Shown here: positions 47,104 to 58,891 of the stretch, in pieces
Layout: the number at the start of each line of letters is the position of its first letter
Position numbering within the stretch: position 1 is the stretch's first letter
NCBI GenBank assembly: GCA_900175165.2
Contig: FWWN02000524.1
Coordinates: 1-64,000, forward strand
DNA from: Rhizomucor pusillus
Lineage: Eukaryota > Mucoromycota > Mucoromycetes > Mucorales > Lichtheimiaceae
Length of the DNA stretch: 64,000 bases
Direction of reading: 5' to 3'
The notes under the pieces: model-generated
What the model was told of the DNA's origin: nothing
Seen by the model: only the letters and a program-made list of their open reading frames with translations
The model's database searches: none
Translations under genes and position numbers: made by a program

Positions 47104-50100
47104 TTATCCACTGTAATCTTCTTGTATCAAGTGATGCAGGTATGCGGTCATTTTCTCTTTTGATGGCATGCTATTTGCCCGCTGCCACCGGAACAGCTCG
47201 CTGCCGTAATTGATGATCGTCTTGAAATTTCCTGATCTGAAGGGCGAGTACGGTCGAAAGGCGTCATCTGTCAAGTATGCGACCACTAGAAAGGAGGCAA
47301 TGTGTTATTTCTTTGGATAATCCACGCAGCAGAGAGGAAAAAGAAAAGATACTTGCCGAGCATAGTGCCATTCGTTGTTATTGCCACGGTATTGTTCTCT
47401 TTGACAAATGTGATGCCAAGTATATCGCCATCTGTCAAACTTAACGGGAACATGTCTGTCCTGGCTAATTCTCCATATACAATGAAGGCTTTTCTGATCG
47501 TGTGCTTGTATTCTAAACGAACTGGGTATCCATCACCTATGCTCTGCAGTCCAAGAATGACATCTCTGTGCAAGAAATCAATATCAATCCATTGTTACTT
47601 TTTGAGCAGCAATAAGATACGAACCTATCTTGCTTGTCATGGAACGCTAAAACTGCTTCAAAGTAGAGAGATGGAAGAATACTGTAATCTTCGGCTTGGG
47701 CCGGCCGACTTGGAAGAAGAGCCAAAGGTGAAGAAGCGAAAAATGAAGACTGCTGCTGCTGTTGATCGTAATCTGGAGAAGTGACACGCATCCGTTCCAT
47801 AGCATCCGTCAGACTGCCCAGGTCGTCGTTGCTGTTAGTGCTGCTTATTTCCGACGGCGATAACGGAGACGTCGTCGCCGTGTTGTCTGCTTGGTTGGAC
47901 GCATCTACTACGAGGCAACTCATGGGCCGATATCCTTCAGGCAAGTATTTTAATCGATCTAGTGGACCTCCAAATCTGAACTTGCATTCTTGACCTGTCG
48001 ACAACGACACGGTAGGATACCATGCCTTGTCGGTTGCTACGTTCTCAAACGCGACACCGAGATCCTGTCCGTTTTGATAGTATCGGATCTGCTGCTTATC
48101 GAGATCGATGGCGCACGTCAGTGTATCGCCGACCGCCCAGCAGCTACCATACGTTTGTCGTCGATTGTCATTTCTACCGTGCCATTTTTTGACGCGGTGG
48201 CCGTCGTATCCGTACGAATGTTCGTCGTCACCGACACCTCTGCCGGCTTCGGCATCCACGTATAACTCATCGGTCGCCCAACCTATTTGCATCAATCCAT
48301 CCGTCACAAGCACAACTTCGTACGCATATTTATGATTTTTGTGCCGGTTCCAAAATGTTGAACCCACGGTGGGCGTGCTGTGTGTTGCACGCACGCTCTC
48401 AAACGTCCAGGAATCATTTCGAGCTTCCAGCCGTGTCTCGTGGTTCAGCAGACTATATTTTGTACGTCGTCGTACGTCAATCTCGACAAAGTGCGGATCA
48501 TTGCTGGTTTCCAGGGAATTGCTGATACACCGACTCACGTAGTTCAGAATTAGACGTGAGTAAAAATGAAATGATCGTTTTTGGAGCATTGGCAGCTGCG
48601 CACTTTTCCAGATACACACTGACATTAGCTGCAGAGGACCGTCCGGCATTCTGAAACTTGATTCTACACCCATATATTAGCATTACGTCGGTAGCAGTGC
48701 GCGTATAAAATATTTACCTGCACAGATCATTGTGCCTATACATGTCAGTACATGCTCGGCTAAGGGACGATAATGCTGGTACAGATAAAAGATGGATTCG
48801 ACAAAATGAAGTTCTGTCATCAAATACCGTCGGATTGAAGCTAAAAAGCGAATTAACCTTTTTCCATACAAACTTTTTGGAATACTAGTTTGTATTTACC
48901 ATGTCGGACAAGAGAACGTAAAACAAGCAATGAACGACTTGCTAGTCCAGAGTACAATTTGGCTTGGTGCGCGCAACGGCCAACGGTGATACTCTCTTCA
49001 ACTGTCGCCGAATCGTGCTCTTCACCTCGTCTTCTAGTTTCACCCATCCTCTCGGCAGCGGATTCGACGTTCCTGGTGGAGACAAACGCTTCTTCTATCT
49101 CCTCGTCGTCCTCGTCGTCGCACATACGATTTTCAATGCCAAATTCGCTGTCTTCATCGTCTTCAACGCCTACTTCCCAAGGTACATATTCTCCACCTTC
49201 TGCCTCAGGTCGCTGATGCCGACGCTGCCATTGCTGCTGTTGTTGTCTTTGAGATAGTTCATTATTTTCACGGCCATTTTCTCCAGCAGTTATAATCCTA
49301 GTTGCAGTACGCAGCCACGTTACAAATTCGCGATACGTCTCGGCGGCGGCCTGTTCGTCCAATTCATCCAGGTTGATGCTTTCCACTTTTCTTGCGGCCC
49401 ATCGATCAAGCACAGGATACAGCGATAGCATGAATAAAGTCTCGGCAAATCGGCAGACTATACCAGGCAGCTCCTCCATATTTGTGGACGACGGTTTGGA
49501 TTCATCCATATCGCGCAGCTTGGATGTCCTTTTTTTCATCCCTGTCGTCGTTGTAACCGCTTCTTCTTGCTCATCCAGCTCTCGTTTCATCCTCTCCACG
49601 TCTGCTAAAAGGTGTCCGATAACATTGCCGGCTATGACATCTCCAAACAGTTTCTCGTTCTCTAGCAAAATACGCAGAGCGCTCAGCGCACCCACAAACT
49701 GCAGTCGAGATCTCAATGGGAGCTCGAATTTCAAAAAATGATGGTTTCTTTTCTGCGAGTCGGACTCGTCTGAATCTGTGTCTTCAGACGAGAGACTGCT
49801 CATTTTTAAGCTATTGGCAATACCGAACCGTCGCCTGTGTCTGTAGGATTTAGGATGCTGTTGTTGTTGTTGAGCGAGCTCATGCTCGTCGCCCTGATGC
49901 CGAATGGCGAATAATAAGGATTGCATCATGATAACGGGTATTATATGGTGCGAAATGCCAACACAGATATTAATGAGCGGCTCAATGACTTGGAGTGTGA
50001 CTCTCGTAATGATGATTCGATCTATAACTGGTAGTTAGCAAAGTCTCTCGGTATCCTTATTTGAATACGTGCATCGGATGGCCATTGTGAGAAGCGACTT

Positions 50101-52385
50101 TGAACTCGAGAGTTGAAGGCGTTCGTGAGTTGAAGAAACGCACATGCTGACAAGGGTATCCAGGCATTGATCGCGGACCTTTTCAGCAAAATCATCTAGA
50201 TAAGAAGTTGAATTAGTAAATTATGCCCGCATTCATTCCTTGTCAACATGTTGCCTATGTACCTCGCATGGCCATTAGGTTGAAGACAGCACCGACAGCG
50301 TTGTATTGTACATCGATCTCATCGCAATCCATCAACTCATTCAAGGTTGATATCAGTTGATCTCTATGTGCAGCCAATAATTCGTGATTGACCGCTAGAA
50401 AGAAGAGATTAGTACATGGTAATTTTCAGCATATAAAGACATATTAAGACATACAGAGACAGCAGAACAATGACAGCATATCCGAAATGTACAGGGCAAC
50501 GTGGACCCGTCGAGATTCTGTAATATCCAACAACACGTTGAATTCATTTGAAGTGATTATATCCGGATGTGACTCGACTACGTAGGCGAGTTAGTATTAG
50601 GAAACAGCAATTATGGTACTTTTCCCACTTGCCATGACCAGCAACAGCGTGGATACACAAGATGCTCCAATAGCGAACATCATCGTCGTCAAGCGTCAAG
50701 CATTTCATAATCTTTTTAACCATACCGGATTGGGTCATCTCCTTCCGAAACTTGCCTATTTGACTTTGCATTTGGTGCTAGTTCCTGTGGCTAAATAACC
50801 TTTTAACTTACCGTCAGCATAAGCCAAAAACTTTACAGTTCTCAGGACCACTCTGGAGATGTAAACTTCTTCGGTGGACAAGAGTCCTGAAAGGATAGTG
50901 TGGATACTCTTTATCTCTCTAAACTGCGAGGTAGCGACATCTATTGCAATGAGATATATACATGAATAAGACAGGCCTCAAAGTTTACGTCTTGCTTTTG
51001 CGCTCACCTTTCATGACAAATTCGTGCATGAGACCAGCGGCCCAGTAAACCAACTCCAAGTCCTCTGCAAAAACCCAGTTACTTAGATCTCGAAACCATC
51101 AATAGTCAATGAATCTATACCTCCTCTTAAACATATGGATATAAGTTCAATGACGTTGTAGCTGAGCAGTTCCGAAAGTATAGCTTTTGCCTCCATGGGA
51201 TCGACGTTGGAAACAATGCGGACAAGACTTTGGATGCAGAACTTGGGCATATTTGTGTTGCCATACGTCATGCGTGCCATCACAGCCAAGATACGCACAA
51301 ATCCTTCCTCAATTAACACTCTCGGAAAAGGGTCTGACATGTGTGTAAGTCTGTGTTCCAGACATCAGTCGATATGAACGTACCGCATCGTGATATTTGA
51401 TAAAGGACCATGAGCGTCCAATATTTAAGCTCATTGTTCCGTACTTGATCTGAGGTTAATATGCGCTTTATCGCATCTAGTATCCCCAAACCGATGACAT
51501 GATGTTTTCCCATGTCTGTTTTAGCAAGATGTCAATATTCGCACATGTGATGCGCACTCGAATCTGTCCATATATTTACCGCTCCCTTGAATGAGATCGC
51601 ATATAGCTACGGCAGCGTATCGCTGAGGCGTCTCGGGCATAGCATTGTCTGTGCATTTCAAGGTATCCACGAGGACTTGGAGAGCGCCTGCAGCTAACAG
51701 CGCAGCTCTGTTGTTTTCTAATAAAATTATCAGTTTAAGCTTACCCCTTTAACAGTTTCCATTAATGCACTTATTGCTTACCTCGCCTTGTAAGCATCTG
51801 CAGAGTAGAGATCCCTTTTATCCTAGACTCCATCGGCTTATCGTTTTTGCAAGCGTCAATAATCGCCGAGAGACATTGTGCTAACAACAATGTGCATAAG
51901 AAAGTGCCACCAAGATAAATTTTAGCACAGTTTTTCTTACCAGACATGGCTCTATCAAGGACGATTTTCACAGCACTGTTTATTTTTATTATTAATTGAG
52001 TATTGAGTACGCCTCACGTTGTTTATTACAAGTACCTGCTTTGGACATTCACATTAGTCGACTGCGTCAAGTACGCCAGCGATTTCAATGGAATAGCTGT
52101 AATATTTATGCACGTAGTTGGCGTGAGACTCGCATGCGCTTTTGCGTAAGATAACCAGCCTTACATACAGTCCTCAACTCTCTGATTCGCTTCCTGCCGA
52201 ATGACGTCGCGCTTTTTACGATCAAGCTGCTGATTTGAAAGCTCATTGAATGTTTCCAAGTGCGAGTACAACGAGTACAGCATCAAGACGGCAGCCAGGC
52301 CGCTCGCGAAATACAAGGCCTTGGACGTAAATGCAGAGTCATGACTAGGTAACCACGGAGGTGTAGGAGGAGGAGAAGGCGTCAT
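47104..52385 (-). CDS. Large membrane-anchored ARM-repeat and SPRY-domain protein (RSPRY1-like, no RING)
   Basis: The ATG at 52385 (MTPSPPPTPPWLPSH) is followed by one hydrophobic segment (YFASGLAAVLMLYSLY). Many small exons with Armadillo-like helices follow (for example ENNRAALLAAGALQVLVDTLK, GMVKKIMKCLTLDDDDVRYWSILCIHAVAGH). After a long acidic/Gln-rich exon (48853-49929) comes a SPRY domain: HETRLEARNDSWTFESVRATHS, YEVVLVTDGLMQIGWATDELY, GVGDDEHSYGYDG and WAVGDTLTCAIDLDKQQIRYYQNGQDLG, very close to animal RSPRY1. The C-terminus looks like a second, diverged SPRY (LTDGDILGITF ... TTNGTMLG ... IINYGSELF). No RING is seen. I infer one gene from strand, phase and domain order; a split into two genes is possible near 49.9 kb. 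Confidence 0.7.
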
Positions 52386-52640
52386 GCCAGACCAGACTGC
52401 CAAAAGTCAAGGGTTGTCGTTTTGAGTTCTGATAACCAATAACGAAATGTTTGATTCTCAACAGTGCTGTTATTATTATCACCGTTACAGCAACGGAAAT
52501 ATGTTCATTTGCTCAATCGATTGAAATGAATTTTACAGAAAATGCAACGTGAAAAACCTTATTGAATCGATACAATAGTGTCTAAAAGAAAACAAAATAA
52601 TAAACCCAAACAACGGATCGTGCATTGAAACATAATGGAA

Positions 52641-54189
52641 CTAGTATGGAGGATATCCAGATTGCGGCGGGTACCCTTGATGTTGCTGATGTGGTTGCGG
52701 TTGAGGCATGCCTTGAGGCGGTGGAGGGGGATGATGAGGATGAGGATGTGAAGGAGGAGCAGGAGGATAACCGCCCTGAGCAGGAGGATAATGCTGCTGA
52801 GGTGGCGGGTAAGGTTGAGGATGTGGTTGACCATGTCCGTATGGATCTGTTGGTATGCTCGGTAATGGCTTTCCGGGATACTGCTGCTGCTGCTGCTGCT
52901 GTGGAGATGGATATCCACCGTAGCTCGGTGGTCCAAGAGGAGGTGGACCGGGTCTGAAAGGTGCGGATAGCAGAGGGGCACTAGCGTGAGGCGATGTTGT
53001 CGGTGCAGTGTGTGGTGAAGGAGCTCCACCGGGCGGGTAGCCACCTTGGGAGTGTGGTGGAGGTGGAGGGTTGCCTGGGGGATACATGGCTCCACCGCTG
53101 GGAGGACCAGGAGGAGGACCTGCTGAGTGACTACCTGGTGGTGGATACGATGGTCTCCCGGCGCTCGATGTACGCCACGTCGATCCTACAGAGACAGCTG
53201 GCGATGCTGGAGGTGCACCGGCAGGAGCAGGAGCTGGGGCAACAGGATGTGGAGCGCTCGTCATATGATGAAGAGGAGCCGCGCCTGCCGGGGGCATAGT
53301 TTGCATGGGAGGATACGACGTTTGTACTGGTGGGGGCCGAGGAGCATGATTCCCGGAAACAGCAGGTACTGGTGGTTGTGGAGCAGTCTGCATGGGCGGT
53401 CTTGGCCTTGGCGCGAACTGATTTGGCATAGCCGGCCGAGGAAACGACGCTCCTCTGCCCATGGGAGGACGAGGATGCATCAAGCGAGTAGGCTGTCGTC
53501 GAGGAGGAGGATTCTAAACACGTAGAGTTCCATTTTATTACAGGCTCTTTACTGATAACCCTAAGGCTTGATCTTACTGCAGAGTAGAACGTAAGTTCGA
53601 GATAAATATCACCTGCCTCTTTCCCGTGGTGTGTCAGAGGGATCCAATCTACGATTGAGCATTAGATAACCCATTGCATGTACGACTGGAAAGATAAATG
53701 GTATCCTACCATCGTGCTCTCCTTCCTTCAGGACTTTGCTCAGATCAACGTTTCCCTCGCATACCAAAAGATCTCCCTTCTTGGGATCCTCTGTTAAAAT
53801 TTGCACCTTCATGTTATTGTGCCCGTGTGGGATAGGCATATTGACCTAGTCCACAATAAGTGACCCAAACCTTGGCATGCATAGACGACGACTTGCAAGT
53901 AGTACCTGATCGTCCCAGTGGGGATTGCAGTTGCCTTGGTAATCAGCCTTGGTCCGTTTTGCGACGCCTGCGACTCTAAAGACGGCAAAGGGCCTCAAGC
54001 TGCCCGGGATCTATTTAAGTTATAAACCAAAAGTAATATAGGAACGAGTCAAGCTGGCAGTTACCTTGGGCAAGTTTTCCTTTAAGCAGCGATTAGTTTA
54101 AAATCTCAAGTGGACGATTGTCGACAGAGACTACTTACTGCTTCCAGGGCCACAACGGCCAGCTCGCCCATCAATCGTGGTTGTGCCAT
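52641..54189 (-). CDS. C2-domain, proline-rich cytokinesis protein (Inn1/Fic1-like)
   Basis: In yeasts these proteins couple membrane ingression to the contractile ring through an N-terminal C2 domain and PxxP motifs. The ATG at 54189 gives MAQPRLMGELAVVALEA. Small exons then encode NLPKIPGSLRPFAVFRVAGVAKRTKADYQGNCNPHWDDQ, MPIPHGHNNMKVQILTED and LSKVLKEGEHD (intron) WIPLTHHGKEAGDIYLELTFYSA, a complete C2 domain. The rest is a Pro/Gly/Ser/Gln-rich tail of about 280 residues with many PPxY- and PxxP-like sites, stopping at 52641. The strand opposite the tail has long acidic open frames, which are artefacts of composition. Confidence 0.82.
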
Positions 54190-55171
54190 TGTAGGTGGGG
54201 TGGTTTGGGGCTGATGGAAGAACGAGAAACGTTGCCTGCCCTTTAAACCCGACCAAGCTCTCTCTCTCGCTGTCTTTTCCCGCAACCGCCCGCCTGTCCC
54301 TCAAACCGCAAATGTGATACATCTGAGCAGTGGCGCATGCGATACCTTTTGAAGCATAGCGTCTCATGTCAAATGTACATCTTTTCGAGTTTTAGACACA
54401 TCGTGCATTGAAAAAGCTTGCAATCCATCATAGACGCAATTGATTGCCTGTTTTTACTTATGTATCAAGGAAAAGGTTGGGAAATATAGTTTGGCTTGGT
54501 ATAATTCGCTAACCAACAATCCGATTGAGGCGGTGTAAAATACACGAGGCTGAATCTTAAGTTCGTGGCAAAATATGTAAATTGTACAGGCGTGCTCTGC
54601 CATTTTAGAATGAAAGCGTGCTATGCAGTATTCACCATCAACTTGCCCGTGGCTATGTCAGTACTTCGATCATTCTTAGTGAGTAAAATGCAACTGAATT
54701 TGGCTCATCGCGTTTCCCTTCATGTGAGCTTGCATCTGTTCTTGCAGAGAATAGATATCTATCATATGGTCGCTGGAACTGCGAAAGACCGCACTCGTCG
54801 TTCCGCGCTTTTCAGCGCATCCCAAGCCAGGCAATCTTGTAATTGTATATAATAAAAATAATTTACTATCACACGGTAGGCCATTGACCAGTCAGAAATG
54901 TACCATTGAGAAGGAGCGTATAATTTATTGATAGTAAATGCCATGCAAACATCACGCACGATATAGATGCTGACAGCTATTGTCTATCAGAGCTTGTAGT
55001 TTTATTGATCTTTTTAATACTATATGTTATACATGTATACGTCAAGTCTAAAACGCAAGTCATGCCCATCTCCTGTGAAAAAGATTATCAATCGATTTAA
55101 GGCACCAACGGAGTTGCTGAGTTGGCCGTGCATCAGTGAATAATGCTGATATCAGCAAAGGTTGCTACCGC
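54190..55171. other. Divergent intergenic region before Rieske gene
   Basis: About 1 kb, AT-rich. It contains a 10-bp inverted repeat (TTTACTATCA at 54862-54871 and its complement at 54929-54938). A short ATG frame at 55037 (MYTSSLKRKSCPSP...) may be the first exon of the Rieske gene. Confidence 0.4.
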
Positions 55172-55777
55172 ATGTTTGTGCCCACGATCAAGTATAGAAA
55201 GGCTAACGGCGAGCCAATCTCAAATAAGTCTATAGCCGCTCCCGAACCACCAAGCACTCTTATTCCTACCAAGCAACAAGAAGCAGTCTCCAGCAATTCG
55301 GAATCCGAGCAAACGATCAGCGGCAATCCTCGGATCTCCGGAGCAACAGTTTCAGGAACGGCCGATAATCAGCAGCAAGCCGATGTCAATGGAAGCGAAA
55401 CCGACAGTAAAAAAAATGAGCAACAACAAGAAGACACGACAAAGGAAACGGAAGAGAGCCGTGGAGAACCGAAAATCGAAGTAGACCCTGAAGACGATGA
55501 GCGGTTATTAATTACGTTATCGACCGGGAAGCAATACACGACAGACCGATACTGTCCTCACGCGGGCGCCGATCTCTCATATCTGGGCGAAGTAGCCGAA
55601 GACGAATATCCTCCAGAGATCGGTCCGATCATTGTATGCACGCTCCACTACTGGGAATTTGCATTAGAAAAAGGAGGTAGATCAGGCGGAGGAATTGCCA
55701 CTTTGAACGCATGTCCTGTCAAAGCCTCAGGAGAACCCTGTCCAATGGATAATAAAGACAGTAAATTAGCTTGGTGA
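55172..55777 (+). CDS. Rieske [2Fe-2S] domain protein, 5' end uncertain
   Basis: The N-terminal two-thirds are polar low complexity (Glu/Gln/Ser/Thr). The C-terminal third is a Rieske domain: RYCPHAGADLSYLG gives C-x-H and IVCTLHYWEFALEKGG gives C-x2-H, the four cluster ligands. No oxygenase or membrane domain follows, so this is a small soluble Rieske protein, probably an electron-transfer or redox-sensing partner. The first in-frame ATG is at 55172, but the frame is open back to 55136 with an AG acceptor (ATATCAG) at 55154, so an upstream exon is likely, perhaps starting at ATG 55037. Stop at 55775-55777, 150 bp from the convergent GNAT gene. Confidence 0.75.
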   Translation: MFVPTIKYRKANGEPISNKSIAAPEPPSTLIPTKQQEAVSSNSESEQTISGNPRISGATVSGTADNQQQADVNGSETDSKKNEQQQEDTTKETEESRGEPKIEVDPEDDERLLITLSTGKQYTTDRYCPHAGADLSYLGEVAEDEYPPEIGPIIVCTLHYWEFALEKGGRSGGGIATLNACPVKASGEPCPMDNKDSKLAW

Positions 55778-55927
55778 ATGTAATGTAAGAATACGTTTTA
55801 ATGTCGTGTATGAGAATGACAGAATGCATTGAATTAGATGTATGTATATATGTGACAAAAAAGGACGATTGCTATGTACATAAAGTGGATGGAAGAGAAA
55901 TACAACAAGCAAAACTTTTGGAGAGAC

Positions 55928-56755
55928 CTAATAGTCAGAATTTTGACGGCCCGGACGAATACGGATGGGTCTGGGGGTCGTGTCGCCATCGAGGGCAACA
56001 GGGTGGCGAACCATGAGATAGACAGGAGGTTCAGTAGAGCCATTCAGCTTGGCTTCAGCTTCGACATTGAATCCAAACTTTGCAAAGAACTTGAGAGCCT
56101 TGTCGTCATTGACTTGCACGCAGACCGGCTGGTTGCCCTGATCAGCCTTATCAATGACATGCTGCAAAAGCGCACTTCCGAGACCTTTGCGCTGCTCGTG
56201 CGGCAAGACACCAATGTATCCAATGGTGATGAAATGTGGATAAGGGGCCATGACCTTGCGGCGCATCTTGTCACAGGCAGGCTGGATCTTGAGAACAGCA
56301 CGCAAGGCAGATGTCCATCCGATGAAGCTTGCGAGTTTCTTGGTATTGAGAACATAAGGCCACGGGCATCCTTGCGACTGAGTAGTCCAGACCAAGACTC
56401 CTTTGCAACCGTCCACTTGCACAGCAAAGTCTCGGCTCTGCAGAGATGCTGAATTGATCATGTTCTTGAAAAGGGTATAGAGGAACTCGGCTTGCTTCTG
56501 CTGCTCGAGACCACGAGCACACCAGCGCAGGACGGCGTCGCCGGCGTAGGCATCCGTGAGGGTATAAGCGGCTTCCTTGATGGCGCCTATGTAGAAAACA
56601 AAGAAGTTTTGTGAGTCAATTGAACAAAGTGTTCTAGAAAGAAAAAGCAAGGTACCCTTGACGATGGGTCGAACGTTCATAATGTTCTGGTCGAGGTTGA
56701 TTGTGAGTTTACGGCTAACACGACGTTCGTCGACGACAGCAGGTGCCACGAGCAT
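55928..56755 (-). CDS. GNAT-family N-acetyltransferase
   Basis: The ATG at 56755 (MLVAPAVVDERRV) leads through one intron (about 56587-56655) into AYTLTDAYAGDAVLRWCARG. The GNAT core is TIGYIGVLPHEQRKGLGSALLQHVI, with the acetyl-CoA-binding R/Q-x-x-G-x-G/A motif. PVCVQVNDDKALKFFAKFGFNVEAE is motif B with the usual F-x-x-F-G-F. Substrate unknown. The neighbours give no clue. Stop at 55928. Confidence 0.88.
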   Translation of the reverse strand: MLVAPAVVDERRVSRKLTINLDQNIMNVRPIVKGTLLFLSRTLCSIDSQNFFVFYIGAIKEAAYTLTDAYAGDAVLRWCARGLEQQKQAEFLYTLFKNMINSASLQSRDFAVQVDGCKGVLVWTTQSQGCPWPYVLNTKKLASFIGWTSALRAVLKIQPACDKMRRKVMAPYPHFITIGYIGVLPHEQRKGLGSALLQHVIDKADQGNQPVCVQVNDDKALKFFAKFGFNVEAEAKLNGSTEPPVYLMVRHPVALDGDTTPRPIRIRPGRQNSDY

Positions 56756-57787
56756 ATAACGTATAAAGGCTTTTGCAGAAAAAGAGAACGGATTTGGATG
56801 AGGTATAGCCTTTTGCCCTGGAAGCTTTTATATGTTCGAAAGAAAAAAATCAGAAAAAGATGAAAGACCGCTGCATGAAAAAGGCAAAAATCTTGACGGA
56901 CATCAAACATGTGGAGCGAATCGTCTTTCTTGATCAAGTCCGAAGCAATCCAGACTGTCAGATCGACCGCTCCCAAAAAAAGCACAGACATCCTTGTTTG
57001 TCTGCGAATCGCCCGCGATCGTCCTGCAAACGTGCTTTTTCTTTTCCACGGTCCGAATGACCTCAAGCTGAAAAAATAAAGGTCGCGACTCCTTCCCCTT
57101 TCCTCTCCTCTCGGAAATATTGCCAACTTTAACTCCTTCGCTTATCAGTTGCAACAGGGGAATAACGAGGGTATGGTAGTCTTGGCAACGACGGCGAAAA
57201 ATGAAAAGCGCTCAGACCATCAACGAGAGCCTAAAATTTTAGCGCGCTCTATCGGTGACACATCCTCCCCCTGAGTGCTTCTCCCCAATCTTTGGTTAGA
57301 GCGGCGATATACGCTAATTAGTGTTCCTTTTTGACTTTTTTCATATGCATAAACACATACCTCAGCCCACATAGGCCCATGGTAGTCTTGGCGATTGATT
57401 GATTTTTTGCTTGTTGGTCTAGAATAAACAGATCTTATCGTATAGTTCGTTATCACTGCTCGCAATCACGACATATCCCTGACAGAATTCGTCGAACCGG
57501 TGACCAGACAAACAAACATTTAGCGTGAATGCGATCACTTCAATGCAATTTCGAAGGTGCTAGATCCACCTGCCAGCTGCAATTCTCATTCAGTTAACGA
57601 GGTGTCCATGCATCTGTATAGACTCCTAAGCTGTTTCATATATTTTCGGCGCAATTTAATGTAAAGGTAAAAACGTGATTTTCTGTATTCCGAATCTCCA
57701 AGAAGCAGAAGCACTGCATACATTCTCTCGCGATTTCTTCTACTGCAAAGCTCGATGATTTTTATTCCTGTTGCTTTATGTGCTCGT
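56756..57787. other. Intergenic region upstream of GNAT gene
   Basis: About 1 kb between the GNAT start and the CCDC25 stop. No gene, repeat or RNA recognised; the frames present lack motifs. Confidence 0.4.
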
Positions 57788-58891
57788 TCACATGAAATCT
57801 TCCTCTGCAGCGTTGATATCCTCGACCTCCTTTTCTCGCCAATTGCTTCGCATTCTGCTTTCATCAAACATATTCTGGATTTCCTTCTCAGCCTTCCGTT
57901 TCTCGGCTGCTTTGCGGAGTGCCTCCTCTTTCTACAACGAAAGAAGATCATTGTTATCAAATAAAGATTTCCTCGGACGGGCACGAGGATTTAAGATTAT
58001 CGGTTCTTACCGCGGCTTGCTCTTGCGCCCGGATCGCCTTGCGATCTAGCTTTTCACGCTGAATCTTCTCCTGCATAAGATCGACCTGACGTTCTTCCTT
58101 CGTTTTGTTTAGTCTGTTGACAATTTCGTTGATACGCTTTTCCACATGGACACGCCGGACCTAAACCATCACCGTTTGGAGTTTCAGGTTTTACGGTCTA
58201 GAACTCGCCTTTTGTTACGTTACCTTTTTGTGATTGTGGAAAGTTACTTGGCCCGTCTCCATACCGGGCGTCTTTTTCAGATTATCCCACGGCGTGTAAA
58301 TCACGGTGACGTTGTTCTTTTTGTTGCCTAGCAAAATCCCCAAGAGCGTTAATTGTTGCAGGCCAAAGAATGCATGAAACACGCCCGGGCTACCTTCAAT
58401 GCTGTTTGCTTTGACTAGCTGCGCGCAATCCTCGATCACTTGAGATGGTATATCATCCCACGTCTGTCCAGGCTGAAGACGAACATATACGTGGGCACTC
58501 GACATTTTATCAACGTGGAACTGATGTGTAATGTTACGAGATACTGCATCAACCGTCGCCTCGTCTAAATTCACGTACCCTGATTGCATATTTAAGTACA
58601 CCTTATATATTTAGTACATTTTTGCAGTCATTAAATACGTACCAAATGTCTTCTGGGAATCCATACTTTATAAGGTCTTCGTCTAAGACAAATAGCCTAC
58701 GTTTAGTGAAAGTCTGTTCAAGACAAACATGCGTATCGGGGCGTGTGCCTTACTTTCAAACTTGTCCTTGCCCATATAAATTGTAATGGGAGGATCAACA
58801 ACTATCGCGTTTTTGGTTTACAGGTTCTTCCCTAGCAAACAGACGGTAGAATGCAGCAATGCTTACCATTGCTTTGAAAGTAGAGTACCAT
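57788..58891 (-). CDS. CCDC25: CCDC25 homologue (NFACT-R domain)
   Basis: Conserved small coiled-coil protein with an NFACT-R domain. In yeast (Jlp2) it is little studied; animal CCDC25 is reported to bind extracellular DNA. The ATG at 58891 gives MVLYFQSN, then [77 protein letters not shown] and the coiled coil [19 protein letters not shown], ending AAEEDFM and TGA (57788-57790). To keep I-W-F-H in frame, a single G at 58579 must be retained between two introns, 58580-58642 and 58521-58578. Intron 58328-58393 is 66 nt with no in-frame stop. Confidence 0.9.
58521..58642 (-). other. Paired introns flanking a candidate 1-nt exon
   Basis: On the minus strand: exon ...GACATTTG, intron GTACGT...CAATCAG (63 nt), single G at 58579, intron GTACGTG...CACATCAG (58 nt), exon TTCCACG. 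Both introns have perfect consensus ends. Only retention of the lone G restores the conserved Trp codon and the downstream frame. Confidence 0.6.

Noticed and set aside
52625..52957. Long acidic open frame on the plus strand opposite the Inn1-like gene
   Set aside because: Its Glu/Asp/Val composition is the mirror image of Pro/Gly-rich codons on the minus strand, where the C2 domain and splice sites make sense.
54862..54938. 10-bp inverted repeat TTTACTATCA / TGATAGTAAA
   Set aside because: Short, with a 57-nt unpaired centre and no TA or other target duplication; could be chance in AT-rich DNA.
58328..58393. Reading the 22-codon stop-free stretch of CCDC25 as coding
   Set aside because: Perfect GT...AG ends, and removal restores the conserved NSIEG-NKKNN join, so it is better read as an intron.
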